From positions 324,660 through 388,659 of the forward strand of contig CAWFLD010000007.1 of assembly GCA_963816555.1 (NCBI GenBank): a stretch of DNA of 64,000 bases, given 5' to 3'. Position numbers and translations under genes: made by a program. Within the stretch, counting starts at the first letter, position 1. Each line of letters opens with the position of its first letter. The notes beneath the pieces were generated by a model, which was not told where the DNA came from, did not search any database, and saw nothing but the letters and a program-made list of their open reading frames with translations. This stretch comes from Lutibaculum sp963816555. GTDB taxonomy: Bacteria > Pseudomonadota > Alphaproteobacteria > Rhizobiales > Tepidamorphaceae. Positions 36,802 to 46,923 of this stretch are shown in pieces.

Positions 36802-38750
36802 TCAACCCGCCTGCTTCACGCGCATGTACCACTCCACAAGCCGCCGGACCTGTCGTTCAGTGTATCCGCGCGCCACCATGCGCTCGACGAACTCGGTGTG
36901 CTTCTTATCCGTCTCGCTGTCCTTCTTCGATCCGAAACTGATGACCGGCAGAAGATCCTCGACCTGGCTGAACATCCGCCGTCTCGATGACGTCGCGGAT
37001 CTTTTCGTAGCTCGTCCAGGACGGGTTCGTGCCGTGGTTGTTCGCCCGCGCGCGCAGGCTGAACTTCACGACTTCGTTGCGGAAGTCCTTGGGGTTGGCG
37101 ATGCCGGCCGGCTTCTCGATCTTGGTCAGCTCCTGGTTCAGCAGCTCGCGGTCCATCAGCTGGCCGGTATCGGGATCCTTGAAGTCCTGATCCTCGATCC
37201 AGGCGTCGGCATAGGCGACGTAGCGGTCGAACAGGTTCTGGCCGTAGTCGTGATAGCGATTCCAGATAGGCCTTCTGGATCTCATTGCCGATGAATTCGG
37301 CGTAACGCGGGGCGAGTTCCGCCTTGATGAACTCCAGATACTGGCTCTCGGTCTCCTCAGGCAACTGTTCGCGCCGGATGGACTGCTCCAGCACGTACAT
37401 CAGGTGGACCGGATCGGCGGCGACTTCCTCGGTGTCGTGGTTGAAGGTCGCGGAGAGCATCTTGAAGGCGAATCGCGTCGAGACGCCGTCCATGCCTTCG
37501 TCGACGCCGGCGGCGTCGCTGGTATTCCTGCAGCGCTGCGCGCCGCGGATCGGTCTCCTTCAGACTTTCGCCGTCATAGACCCGCATCTTGCGAATACAG
37601 CGTGGAGTTCTCGTGCTGCCTTGCAGCCGCGACAGCACCGAGAACCGCGCCAGCATCTCCAGCGTGCCGGGCGCACAGGCGCCTCGGCCAGCTCGGAGCT
37701 GCGTGATCAGCTTGTCGTAGATCTTCTGCTCCTCGGTCGACCCGCAGGCAGTACGGCACCTTGATCACGAAGATGCGGTCGATGAAGGCTTCGTTGTTGC
37801 GGTTGTTCTTGAAGCTCTGCCACTCCGCCTCGTTGGAGTGCGCCATGATGATGCCCTGGAAGGGGATGGCGCCGATGTTCTCGGTGCCGATGTAGTTGCC
37901 TTCCTGCGTCGCGGTCAGCAGCGGATGCAGCATCTTGATCGGCGCCTTGAACATCTCGACGAACTCGAGCATGCCCTGGTTGGCGCGGTTCAGGCCGCCC
38001 GAATAGCTGTAGGCGTCCGGATCGTTCTGCGCGTGCAGCTCCAGCTTGCGGATATCGACCTTGCCGACCAGCGACGAGATGTCCTGGTTGTTCTCGTCGC
38101 CCGGCTCGGTCTTGGCGATGGCGATCTGGCGCAGCCGCGAGGGCATCAGCTTCGTGCACACGGAACTTGCGAGATGTCGCCGTTGAACTCGTCCAGGCGC
38201 TTGATGCACCAGGGGCTCATCAGCCCGGTCAGGCGCCGGCGCGGAATGCCGTAGCGTCTTCCAGCAGGCCACCCATGCGCTCCGGATCGAACAGGCCCAG
38301 CGGGCTTTCGAACACCGGGCTGACCTGGTTGCCGGCCTTCAGCACGTAGATGGGATGCAGCTTCCATCAGCGCCTTCAGCCGCTCGGCGAGCGACGACTT
38401 GCCGCCGCCGACGGGCCCGAGCAGGTAGAGGATCTGCTTGCGCTTCTTCGAGACCCTGCGCGGCGTGGCGGAGGAAGCCGACGATACGCTCGATCGTCTC
38501 CTCCATGCCGTAGAACTCGTTGAACGCGGGATAAACCCGGATGGTGCGGTTCATGAAGATGCGCCCCAGCCGCGCATCTTTCGCCGTATCCACCATCTCC
38601 GGTTCGCCGATCGCCGCGAGCAGGCGCTCGGTCGCGGTGGCATACATCATCGGGATCATCGCGGCAGGCTTCCAGATATTCGGAGACGCTCATCAGGGTC
38701 TCGCGGCGAGCGTCATAGTTCCGCGAATACGTGTCAAAAAGGCCCGACAT
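36802..38750 (-). CDS. prkA: PrkA serine protein kinase (YeaG), heavily frameshifted
   Basis: AAA+-linked serine kinase of the stress operon. N-terminus MSGLFDTYSRNYDARRETLM, then YATATERLLAAIGEPEMVDT, RVYPAFNEFYGMEETIERIV, Walker A GPVGGGKSSLAERLK, NQDISSLVGKVDIRKLELHA, SGGLNRANQGMLEFVEMFKA and IIMAHSNEAEWQSFKNNRNN, ending EWYMRVKQAG. These occur in order but in alternating frames, with at least eight single-base changes over 1.95 kb; the overall span equals ~649 codons, the family length. Sequencing errors are the likeliest reason, since spoVR next door is intact. The stop is 21 bases before yeaH. Confidence 0.85.
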
Positions 38751-39622
38751 ACTCGACCGCCTCGCTGTTTGGCATTTCGACCCGGTGCCTATCTTCAAGA
38801 TGGGGATTCGCGGACGGCTTTGGAGATGGCGGAAGCATCCAACAGGCGAGAGAGGGCTCAAGACTTCGTCAGATTCACGGAGGCGAGCCTGCAGAGGACC
38901 TCCGGCACATAGCCACGCGGGCGCTGCAGCCTCTAGAACTCGCGGCCTCAGAGAGCCGCCTCTCCTAAAAAGTGGGCACCGGCCCTGAAACCTGGTTCTG
39001 AGCGGGTCACGCCATCGAAGGGGTGCCCAGCCTGTTGGAATCGACGGGTAGGGGCGCGTGAAGCTGTTGCGAGCCGAAAGTCTCGCCAATCAAATGCGCG
39101 AGAGCGGAGTCGCCACATCGGCAAGGACCGTCAGAGGCTGACGGTCCGCGGGAGGGACCGCGTTCATCAGTCACCCAGACTGCTCCTCCCTGCGCTCGTG
39201 CCGCGCGTCATGAAGGCGTCGTTTCGGCCTCCTCGTCGAAGAATCGGACCGCAGCGGACGCTTCGGCCGTCCCTCTGGCCCGTCCTGATGAACCATCAGG
39301 GACCTGAGGCGAGCCGGAAATCGTCATCTGGCTTGGGTGCGTGGGCGGATCTCGTCTACGGGGCGGACGCGGGCGCAGACGTGCTCCCCTTCACAACGCC
39401 CAATCCCTTCAGTGCTCGGCGCAAATATACGGGTCCGTTTCCAAGGCGCAGCGAGAGAAAACCCCCACATTATAATGGCGCTTCAGCACATCCGAAATGT
39501 GTATCCCGCCTCGAAAGGCGCCAAAAGATCGAGAGCGCCTAGGCCCTACGTCTTCTGGATCTGAGATCGACTTGGACATAGTGGCGAGTGAAGTGGCCAC
39601 TGCCGCAAGGAGACTTGGGCAC
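38751..39622. other. Long intergenic region between divergent prkA and ugd
   Basis: 872 bases with no recognisable gene. It must hold the prkA promoter (leftward) and the ugd promoter (rightward). A perfect 10-bp hairpin (GGACCGTCAG-AGG-CTGACGGTCC) lies at 39125-39147. A TATAAT stands at 39471-39476 but without a clear -35. I see no sigma-54 site in front of prkA. The frames that are open here are short or Arg/Pro-rich shadows. Confidence 0.6.
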
Positions 39623-41076
39623 ATGAAGATCGCGATGATCGGGACCGGGCTATGTCGGGCTCGTCTCCGGCGCCTGCTTCGCCGACTTCGGCCACGAGGT
39701 CGTGTGCGTCGACAAGGACGAGCTGAAGATCGCAGCGGCTGAAGCGGGGCGAGATCCCGATCTACGAGCCGGGGCTGGACGTGCTGGTCGCCGCAATGTC
39801 GCCGGCGGGCCGGCTGTCCTTCACGACCGACCTCGCGAGCGCGGTCAAGGGCGCCGACGCGGTGTTCATCGCGGTCGGCACGCCGTCGCGCCGCGGCGAC
39901 GGCCATGCCGACCTGTCCTATGTCTATGCCGCGGCCGAGGAGGTCGCGCCGTCCGTCGACGGCTACACGGTCGTCGTCACGAAGTCGACCGTGCCGGTCG
40001 GCACCGGCGACGAGGTCGAGCGCATCGTCCGCGAGGCGCGGCCCGACTGCGGATTCGACGTCGTCTCGAACCCCGAGTTCCTGCGCGAGGGCTCGGCGAT
40101 CGACGACTTCAAGCGGCCCGACCGCGTCGTCGTCGGCTCGAGAGCGAGCGCGCGCGCGAGGTGATGCGGCAGATCTACCGGCCGCTGTTCCTGAACGAGA
40201 CGCCGATCCTGTTCACCGGCGCCGCGACGGCCGAGCTGATCAAGTACGCCGCGAACGCCTTCCTCGCGACGAAGATCACCTTCATCAACGAGATGGCCGA
40301 CATCTGCGAGAAGACCGGCGCCGACGTGCAGGACGTGGCGCGCGGCATCGGCCTCGACAGCCGCATCGGGCCGAAGTTCCTGCATCCGGGCCGGGCTTCG
40401 GCGGCTCGTGCTTCCCGAAGGACACGCTGGCGCTGGTGCGCACGGCGGAGCAGTTCGGCGCGCCGACCACGCATCGTCGAGACGGTGATGGAGGTGAACG
40501 ACGCGCGCAAGCTGCGCATGGCCGAGCGCATCGTCGAGGCCTGCGGCGGCTCGTCGCGGGCAAGACGATCGGCGTGCTGGGCCTGGCCTTCAAGCCGAAC
40601 ACCGACGACATGCGCGAGGCGCCGGCGATCGACATCGTGCCGCGGCTGAAGGCGCCGGCGCGACGGTGCGCGCCTTCGACCCGGCGGCGATGACGAGGCG
40701 AAGAAGATCGATGCCTTCGCGGGCGTCGAGTGGTGCGGCCGACGCCTACGAGGCGATGGAGGGCGCGGACGCGCTGGTCATCGTGACGGAGTGGAACGAG
40801 TTCCGCGCGCTCGACCTCGACCGGGTCAAGCGGCTGCTCAACGCGCCGATCATCGTCGACATGCGCAACATCTACACGCTCGAGGAGATGCGCGAGGCCG
40901 GCTTCACCTACGTCTCGATTGGGCGCGAGCTCGTCGGGCCGGAGGCGACGAACCCTCGCTGGCAACATGACCCTGCCATGCTGCGGACGGCCAGCCCTCA
41001 ATCCTCAGGCCATTGCGTTCCTTCGGTTGGTGGCGGCAAGGCGGAGGATGCGACGGTGGCAGCGTCGCCGGCCTAG
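39623..41076 (+). CDS. ugd: UDP-glucose 6-dehydrogenase (many frameshifts)
   Basis: Oxidises UDP-glucose to UDP-glucuronate for acidic surface polysaccharides. Start ATG 39623 (MKIAMIGTG, then YVGLVSGACFADFGHEVVCV) with AAGGAGA 9 bases upstream. Further blocks: VVTKSTVPVGTGDEVERIV, VSNPEFLREGSAIDDF, KYAANAFLATKITFINEMAD, the catalytic Cys in PGFGGSCFPKDTLALV, and LGLAFKPNTDDMREAPAIDI. About nine frame changes occur between 39650 and 40735. The family normally ends near GFTYVSIGR; here the frame runs on ~48 residues to 41076, so the true stop may have been lost. It heads the glycan locus. Confidence 0.88.
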
Positions 41077-41735
41077 TCAGGAGCGGGCGAGCGGAAGAGA
41101 AGAGACGCCTCGATGCCGACGAGGTACAGCGCGGAAGGGACAGTCTTGCACGGCTGGACAGGGGAGCGAGGGGCCTCAGCGGCAACGCCATCAGCCGGGA
41201 ATGCTCTCGGGGAGTCGGACCGGCGGTTCGGCGGGTGAAGCTCATCGCGCAGCCCCGCCAGCCAATCCTCCGTCCCTCCGCCTCGCTTTGCGCGAAAGTC
41301 ATGCCGTCTACGCCAAGCGAACCCGCGTTGGCACGGGCCGCCAGGAGGGCATGTGCGGTGCGTCCTGAGGGCAGATCTTGTCGTAGAGCTGCGGATTGGA
41401 GTTGATGCCACCCACCATTCCGGCGTGCTGCGCCCCCATCACTCCGCCTCTACCCCGTCCTACAGGCGGGACTTCGACCGCAGTACCGTACATTGGTCGT
41501 CGCCGAACAGCACTCGTCGTCTGCGGGAGAGAGGGAGACTTGTTCCCGCGAAGCGAGATGAGCTTGCCGTGGATGTGGCAGATGCTGCCTGATCAGGCTG
41601 GCGAAGGCCGCTACCCCGGGGTCGGCCGGCACGCTCGCAGCGGCGGGTGCCACGGTGCGGGGAACCGATAGCGGCGTATGGGGGGACCCTTACGAGGTCG
41701 GGCTGCTCGCAGTTCGCGATACAGCGAGCAGTTGG
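41077..41735. other. Unassigned stretch after ugd
   Basis: About 660 bases without a recognisable gene. Several short frames are open on both strands, but none has a ribosome site plus coding-like composition. On the minus strand a frame around 41345-41420 (VGGINSNPQLYDKICPQDAP) looks vaguely protein-like but I cannot assign it. Probably IS-derived debris adjoining the IS5 remnant. Confidence 0.5.
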
Positions 41736-42000
41736 TCATCGAGCAGGGCGAGCGATCGAGGCGAGGGACGGCGGGACGCTGTCGGAGCCCTGCGCATCAG
41801 CAGCATGAACGTGAGGCCGCCCATCAGGGCGAGCGTCCGGGATCGAGTACCTCCTACGCCCGTTGATTTTCTTGTCCGGGTCGTAGCCCCGTACCCTGCT
41901 TTCGAGGGTCTTGTCGCATTGGCTTTCGATCACCCAGCGGAAGGGCTGACGCGACGGCCTTCCATCTCTTGGCCGCGGTGACGAGATAGGGGCTGATCTG
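41736..42000 (-). pseudogene. IS5-family transposase remnant
   Basis: The minus strand encodes RWVIESQCDKTLESRVRGYD followed by PDKKINGRRRYSI and, after a gap, HVHAADAQGSD. IS5-family transposases have SQSVKT-E--G-RGYDAGKKINGRKRH...VHAADIQDRD in the DDE domain, so this is a short internal piece. The N- and C-terminal parts and terminal repeats are not visible. It separates ugd from the glycosyltransferase genes. Confidence 0.6.
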
Positions 42001-42200
42001 GTTCCGAAAGGTCATCGCGCCAGTCATGGGAGTAGCCTTGAGGTTGGGCTGGCGCATCTTTCTTCTTGCGCGCAACTCTGAATGGATAAGTACCCACGAC
42101 AAAATGCCGCAACCGGAACGCTCGTGAGCGGAAGGGGTAAGGTTGCGAACGTAACATTATCTACGTAGAAGGAGATCTTCTTCACCGCGCGAATTATCCG

Positions 42201-43940
42201 ATGAAACCCTTCAACTCTTCCTTGGCAGCCCTTGAGGGTGCGCCGGCTCATGAGATACAGCCGAATACCTGGATGGGCGCCGCGCTGATCTTCGTAGCCA
42301 CGCACGGGATCGGCCTCATCTCCGCCGGCATGAACGTCGATGATTGGGTGCACCTTGCAGGCCAGACCGGCTGGATCCCGATCGGCCGCTACGGCATGGA
42401 AGTGATCCACCGCTACGCCTTCGGCCTATCCTTTGTCACCGGGCTCCAGATCGCGGGGGCGTTCCTCTGCCTCATGGCGTCAGCATGGATGCTCGTCCCA
42501 CGGCGACGGACAGGTTCGACGGCCGCAATGCTGCTGGTCTTCGCTGGTGGAACGAGCTTTCCCTACTTTGTCGACGCGCTGAACTTCTCTGCCCACGTCT
42601 TCGGCTACCCCCTCTCGCTGGCATTCGGCCTCGCTGCGTTCCGTTTCGCGGGACGTTGGAAGACCCTCCTGCCGTGCGCGGTTGCCTTTCCGGCATTCTC
42701 AGCGTCGATCTACCAGAGCTTTGCTCTCTTCGGCTCGTTCGCCGTGGCGATGCGCCTGATCGACGTTTCCCGAAGACCTCGACTGGCGTTACCTTCTTCA
42801 CTGTGCTCTCGTTTTCACCCTCGGCTTCGCGCTCTACAAGGCGGGCGACTATCTCGCCCATGCGTTGTCCGGCTACGGCACCGATCCACGGTTCAGGCTC
42901 CTGCCAATGTCGGACCTGATCACCAACACGATCGCCGCGCCGGCGGCGGCCTTCCGCGCCTGGTCCGGCCGCTATCTCTTCATTCCGGAGAAGCTGGGGG
43001 TGGCCCTGGGCTTCGGCGCGGCCGCCGCGGAAGCTTTGGGCCTTGCGAGCGCTGTCGTGTGTGCCCTCCGCGGCCATCGCTGGGAGGCCCTGCGTATCGT
43101 CCTTGGCGTCGTGATCCTGCCGCTCCCGTGGTCACGCCCGGCATTCTCGTGGCAGGCGTCCCGCCGTCGCGCGCCTTGGCGCCCCTCGGCTTTGCGTTGC
43201 CGGCGCTGGCTTTGGCGCTCCCCCACATCTGGACCCGACGCTTCGTGATAGGCCTCGCGCTCGGGACGATCATGCCGACGATGATCCTGACCGCCGCGAT
43301 GTGGGCCGATCAGGCAGAGGCCGCGCGGCGGGACCGTGCGCTCGCTTCGTCAATGGCAGGGCTCTTCGCATCGCTTCCGCAGGGCGTGCAGCCAGGATTG
43401 CGGGAACCCGAACCTATGACGAGCTCTGGTGGGGCAATTCTGTGGGCATGTCCGCCTTCCAAGTCGATTGGGGCCGGGAGTTCATCTTCCGGGACACGTT
43501 CGGCAAGGGCATTCCCGGTGGGATCGGCGCACCCTCCCCGTGCCACGCCGCCTATCCGCAGCCAGGATCGACCGAAGACGGCAAAGGCTTCTTCGTCTGC
43601 ATGGACAAGACCGAGATCGGCTTCTCCGAAATGGACGCCTGCCCGGACCTCCACAGCCGCGACGGGGTCGACATCTGCGCCCTGCCGCACGGCACGATCG
43701 TCCGCACCGATCGCTGCGGCCCACGCGACCGGTACTTCCAGGTCTTCAGCTTCGAGGCCGGGAAACCCTCAACTGATCGCAGACTATCTGTGGCCTCTGA
43801 AGGGAGCCAGGTGGCGCGGCCAGTGCTATTGGGCTGTATCGACGGAGAAGGAGCTCCTGTTGCGTGTACAGGTCGGCAAGGTCCGCCGCCAGGCGAAGCA
43901 AACGGTCCGCTGGCACGAGGACATCGTGGTGGGGAAGTAG
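42201..43940 (+). CDS. GtrII-like integral membrane glycosyltransferase with C-terminal soluble domain (frameshifts)
   Basis: A ~580-aa membrane protein. The N-terminal region carries a DDW-type motif in MNVDDWVHLAGQTGWIPIGR and YGMEVIHRYAFGLSFVTGLQ, typical of GtrII-like glucosyltransferases, followed by about nine spans (for example LITNTIAAPAAAFRAWSGRY and WTRRFVIGLALGTIMPTMIL). The last ~190 residues form a Cys-containing soluble domain (TYDELWWGNSVGMSAF, CPDLHSRDGVDICALPHGTI) that is probably periplasmic. Frame changes near 42768, 43125, 43390 and 43770 sum to zero. It likely adds a hexose to a lipid-linked glycan; substrate unknown. Confidence 0.7.
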   Translation: MKPFNSSLAALEGAPAHEIQPNTWMGAALIFVATHGIGLISAGMNVDDWVHLAGQTGWIPIGRYGMEVIHRYAFGLSFVTGLQIAGAFLCLMASAWMLVPRRRTGSTAAMLLVFAGGTSFPYFVDALNFSAHVFGYPLSLAFGLAAFRFAGRWKTLLPCAVAFPAFSASIYQSFALFGSFAVAMRLIDVSRRPRLALPSSLCSRFHPRLRALQGGRLSRPCVVRLRHRSTVQAPANVGPDHQHDRRAGGGLPRLVRPLSLHSGEAGGGPGLRRGRRGSFGPCERCRVCPPRPSLGGPAYRPWRRDPAAPVVTPGILVAGVPPSRALAPLGFALPALALALPHIWTRRFVIGLALGTIMPTMILTAAMWADQAEAARRDRALASSMAGLFASLPQGVQPGLREPEPMTSSGGAILWACPPSKSIGAGSSSSGTRSARAFPVGSAHPPRATPPIRSQDRPKTAKASSSAWTRPRSASPKWTPARTSTAATGSTSAPCRTARSSAPIAAAHATGTSRSSASRPGNPQLIADYLWPLKGARWRGQCYWAVSTEKELLLRVQVGKVRRQAKQTVRWHEDIVVGK

Positions 43941-44209
43941 CTGAGCCCGATCCCGCGGGAACGCGACTTTGCGCTCGGGGTGCCGCGCCTCCCATCGGTT
44001 CTGGACCGGATCTCGCTTGCACGCTTGCCCGGCGGAACATTGCGGCTCTATGTTTGCCCTCTTGGTGGACGGTCGCCCTCTATAGGCTCGACCGCCGAGG
44101 GGCCTTCCACCCAGCATCGTTAGGTCGGCCCTGCGGCCGGAGGACGAAAGGCGGCACGGCAGGCCCAGACGCCTGTCGAGCCAGGACACGATTTTCCGGA
44201 CAGGCTCGA

Positions 44210-45362
44210 ATGAAACCGCCTTACGTGCCGCCGCTGACGTCGCTCCGGTTTTTCGCCGCTGCTCTCATTGCCATTTCCCATCCGCTCGGCCTGTTCGGCT
44301 GGGAGGCTTGGGACCAAGCCTATTACATGACAGTCGGCGTCCCGTTCTTCTTCACACTCTCCGGCTTTGTCCTTTACCTGAACTATGGTGGCGCCGCCCC
44401 CAGGATCCGCGCCGTTGATTTCATCGCTCTGCGCTTCGCGAGGATCTGGCCGCTTCACGTCGTGACGCTGGTCGTGTGCGCCCCGCTCTACGTCAATATC
44501 TTTCCCGATTTCACGAGGCTCACCCAGCTGCCGGCGAACCTTTTCCTCGTGCAGAGCTGGCTTCCAATCCCGGGCGTCAACTTCTCGTTCAACGGCGTCT
44601 CGTGGACGCTGTCGGTCGAGTGGTTCTTCTATTGCCTGTTCCCGTTCCTGGCGCCGCATCTCCTCATCTCGGCGCTGATCGCTGGACCGGTAATGCTCGC
44701 CATCTGGGTGTTCGTGTTCGACGCTCTTCCGAATCTCCCCCCGCCCGCGATGGAATTCTCGAGCTGGTCGATCTTCTGGACCTCGCCCCTGGTCTTCACC
44801 CAGAACTTCGTGGTTGGAATGATCGCGTGCCGCTGCCTTCCTCCGGATCCGCGAAACGCAGTTCGCCAGAAATTCACTCGCCGTCTCGCTTCTCCAGATC
44901 GTGGGGCTCGGCGGCCTCATTTTCCTCGTCGCCTGGGGACATCCGCTGCGAAGCGTCTTCGTCGACAGTCTCCGGTTGGGCGGCCTTTACGGTGCATGGG
45001 CTTTTCAGTCCGCCACAGCGATCATCTGCGCCTTCGGTCTCATGACGATCAGCCTTCCGAACACCCGCATCTTCCGTGCGGTGTCGGCCCGCCCCCTCGT
45101 CTGGCTCGGCGAAATAAGCTTCAGCATCTATATGTGCCACTTCATCGTCATCCATTTTGCCGTCTATAAGCTCGCGCTGAATGTGGGGCCGTATAAGCTG
45201 GCCGGATACATCGCGATGATGATTGGGGTGCTCGTCGCGTCGGCAGCCGGATACCATCTGGTCGAGCGCCCGTGCTATCGCCTCATCCGGCGGCAGATGA
45301 AGCGGTGGCGCCACCTGCCCGCGCACTCGGGCGACCCGGGCTCCGAAGCGGCTCGATCCTGA
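44210..45362 (+). CDS. Acyltransferase 3 family O-acyltransferase, OafA-like (one frameshift)
   Basis: Ten-span membrane acyltransferase (383 aa after removing one extra C near 44851). N-terminal LTSLRFFAAALIAISHPLGL holds the catalytic His-containing span; GVPFFFTLSGFVLYLNYGG and LRFARIWPLHVVTLVV are the next conserved blocks; FNGVSWTLSVEWFFYCLFPF and WLGEISFSIYMCHFIVIH follow. These enzymes O-acetylate LPS O-antigens or exopolysaccharides. There is no SGNH domain. It belongs to the surface-glycan locus. Confidence 0.88.
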
Positions 45363-45540
45363 GCTCGTGCTGGACCTGTTCTTGGCCAGGGGCGCGATCA
45401 GCTCGACGACAGGAAGTTACCGGGTGATGTGGCAAAGACACGCTGAGAGGCGCTTCGCCGCTAGACCGTGATCGAGGTTCTCGTCTAGGTTCCGCCCATC
45501 ATAAGGTGGAAGCGGACGGCCCTTCCCGCTCAAGAGAACA

Positions 45541-46510
45541 ATGGAAGATATAGAACTCTCGATCGTCGTTCCGATGATGAACGAGGCCGAAGGCGTGGCC
45601 CATCTTTTCGAGCGGCTGTCGCCGATCCTCGAGGATCTCGACCTTGCCTATGAAGTGGTCTGCGTGAATGACGGCAGCACCGACGACACGCTTGCCGCCC
45701 TGATCGCGCTTCGACGCCAGAACCCCGTCATCCGGATCATCGATCTGAGCCGGAACTTCGGCAAGGAGGCGGCGCTGACGGCCGGCCTCTTCCACGCGCG
45801 CGGCCGCGCGGTCGTGCCGATTGACGCGGACCTGCAGGACCCGCCGGAGCTCATTCCCGCGCATGGTCGCCAAGTGGCGAGAGGGCTATGACGTCGTGCT
45901 CGCGCGTACGCAGCGACCGGCGCGTCGACGACACGGTCGTCAAGCGCGGCACCGCGCAGCGGCTTCTACTGGCTGATCAACAAGATCTGGCGACGTCGCA
46001 CGATCCCCGCGCAATGCCGGCGACTTCCGCCTGATGGACCGGCGGGTCGTCGAGGCGCTGCGCCTCCTGCCGCGAGCGGACGCGCTTCAACGAAGGGGCT
46101 GTTCTCGTGGCTCGGCTTCCGGACAGGCGACGGTCGACTACGAGACCGCGCAGACCGAGCAGTCGGCCGGCATCAGTCAAAATGGCGCTACTGGAAGCTT
46201 GTGGAACTTCGCGCTCGACGGGCTAACCGCGTTCAGCTCCCTTCCCTTGCGCATCTGGAGCTACCTTGGCCTTCTGACCGCCGTCTGCGGCCCTCATATA
46301 CGTGCGTTTACATCATCGTCCGACAGCTCTTCTTTCACGACATCGACGTGCCGGGCTATGCCTCGCTGATGACGGTCATTGCTGTTCTCGAACGGGGTGG
46401 TGATGATGGGCCTGGGCGTCGTGGGTGAATATCTCTCGCGCGTCTTCAACGAGGTGAAGGGCCGCCCTCTCTACATCGTCCGGCAGGTTATCGATGGCAA
46501 AGCCGATTGA
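45541..46510 (+). CDS. gtrB: GtrB-like polyprenyl-phosphate glycosyltransferase, family 2 (frameshifts)
   Basis: Transfers a sugar from its nucleotide to undecaprenyl phosphate. GT-A core: LSIVVPMMNEAEGVAHLFER, YEVVCVNDGSTDDTLAALI, DLSRNFGKEAALTAGLFHAR and VVPIDADLQDPPELIP (DAD motif), then NAGDFRLMDRRVVEALRLLP. Two C-terminal spans (SSLPLRIWSYLGLLTAV; SLMTVIAVLNGVVMMGLG) and GEYLSRVFNEVKGRPLYIVR finish it. At least seven frame changes lie between 45855 and 46390, yet the total (~323 aa) is normal. It overlaps gtrA, the usual flippase partner. Confidence 0.88.
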
Positions 46511-46923
46511 AGTGGTGGCGATTTCCGGCCGCTTTCCGCAGCTCTCTCCCTGCTTGTCGGGCAGGCTATCCGCTTCGGGATCGTGGGCCTCCTCGCGACC
46601 CTCCTCCACACCGCCGTTTTCTCGACCCTTGAGGCGTTGACCGCGATCACGCCAGAGGTCGCGAACTTCCTCGCCTTCCTCTGCGCGGTGTCCGTTTCCT
46701 ATTTCGGCAATGTCAGGTTCACGTTCCGGCAAACCCATAACCGGATGCTCCTGCTCCAGCTTTCTCGCGACGGCGCTTTGCTGGCTACTTCGTCAATCAC
46801 GTCAACATCGTGCTGGTCGTGCGCATCCTCGATCTGCCGTGGCCCTATGTGCTCCCGGGCATGCTGGTCGTCGCGCCTGCGCTTCTCTTCATCACGAACA
46901 AGATCTGGGTCTTCCGCGCATGA
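46494..46923 (+). CDS. gtrA: GtrA-like polyprenyl-glycan flippase (frameshifts)
   Basis: Small four-span membrane protein (~142 aa) of the GtrA family, which flips lipid-linked sugars made by GtrB to the periplasm. Segments: QAIRFGIVGLLATLLHTAVF, ITPEVANFLAFLCAVSVSYF, GNVRFTFRQ and the C-terminal VAPALLFITNKIWVFRA. The start is ATG 46494, inside the gtrB 3' end (17-base overlap), so they are translationally coupled. Frame changes near 46540, 46765 and 46800 are small indels. Its TGA overlaps the next start. Confidence 0.82.

Noticed and set aside
38751..38850. Sigma-54 promoter upstream of prkA
   Set aside because: A partial GGCAC occurs but the second conserved GC element at the right distance is missing.
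39471..39476. TATAAT as a ugd promoter -10 box
   Set aside because: No -35 element at proper spacing and ~145 bases from the start codon; kept only as a note.
38959..39622. Short open frames between prkA and ugd as hypothetical genes
   Set aside because: None has a ribosome site with coding-like composition; most are Arg/Pro/Ser-rich.
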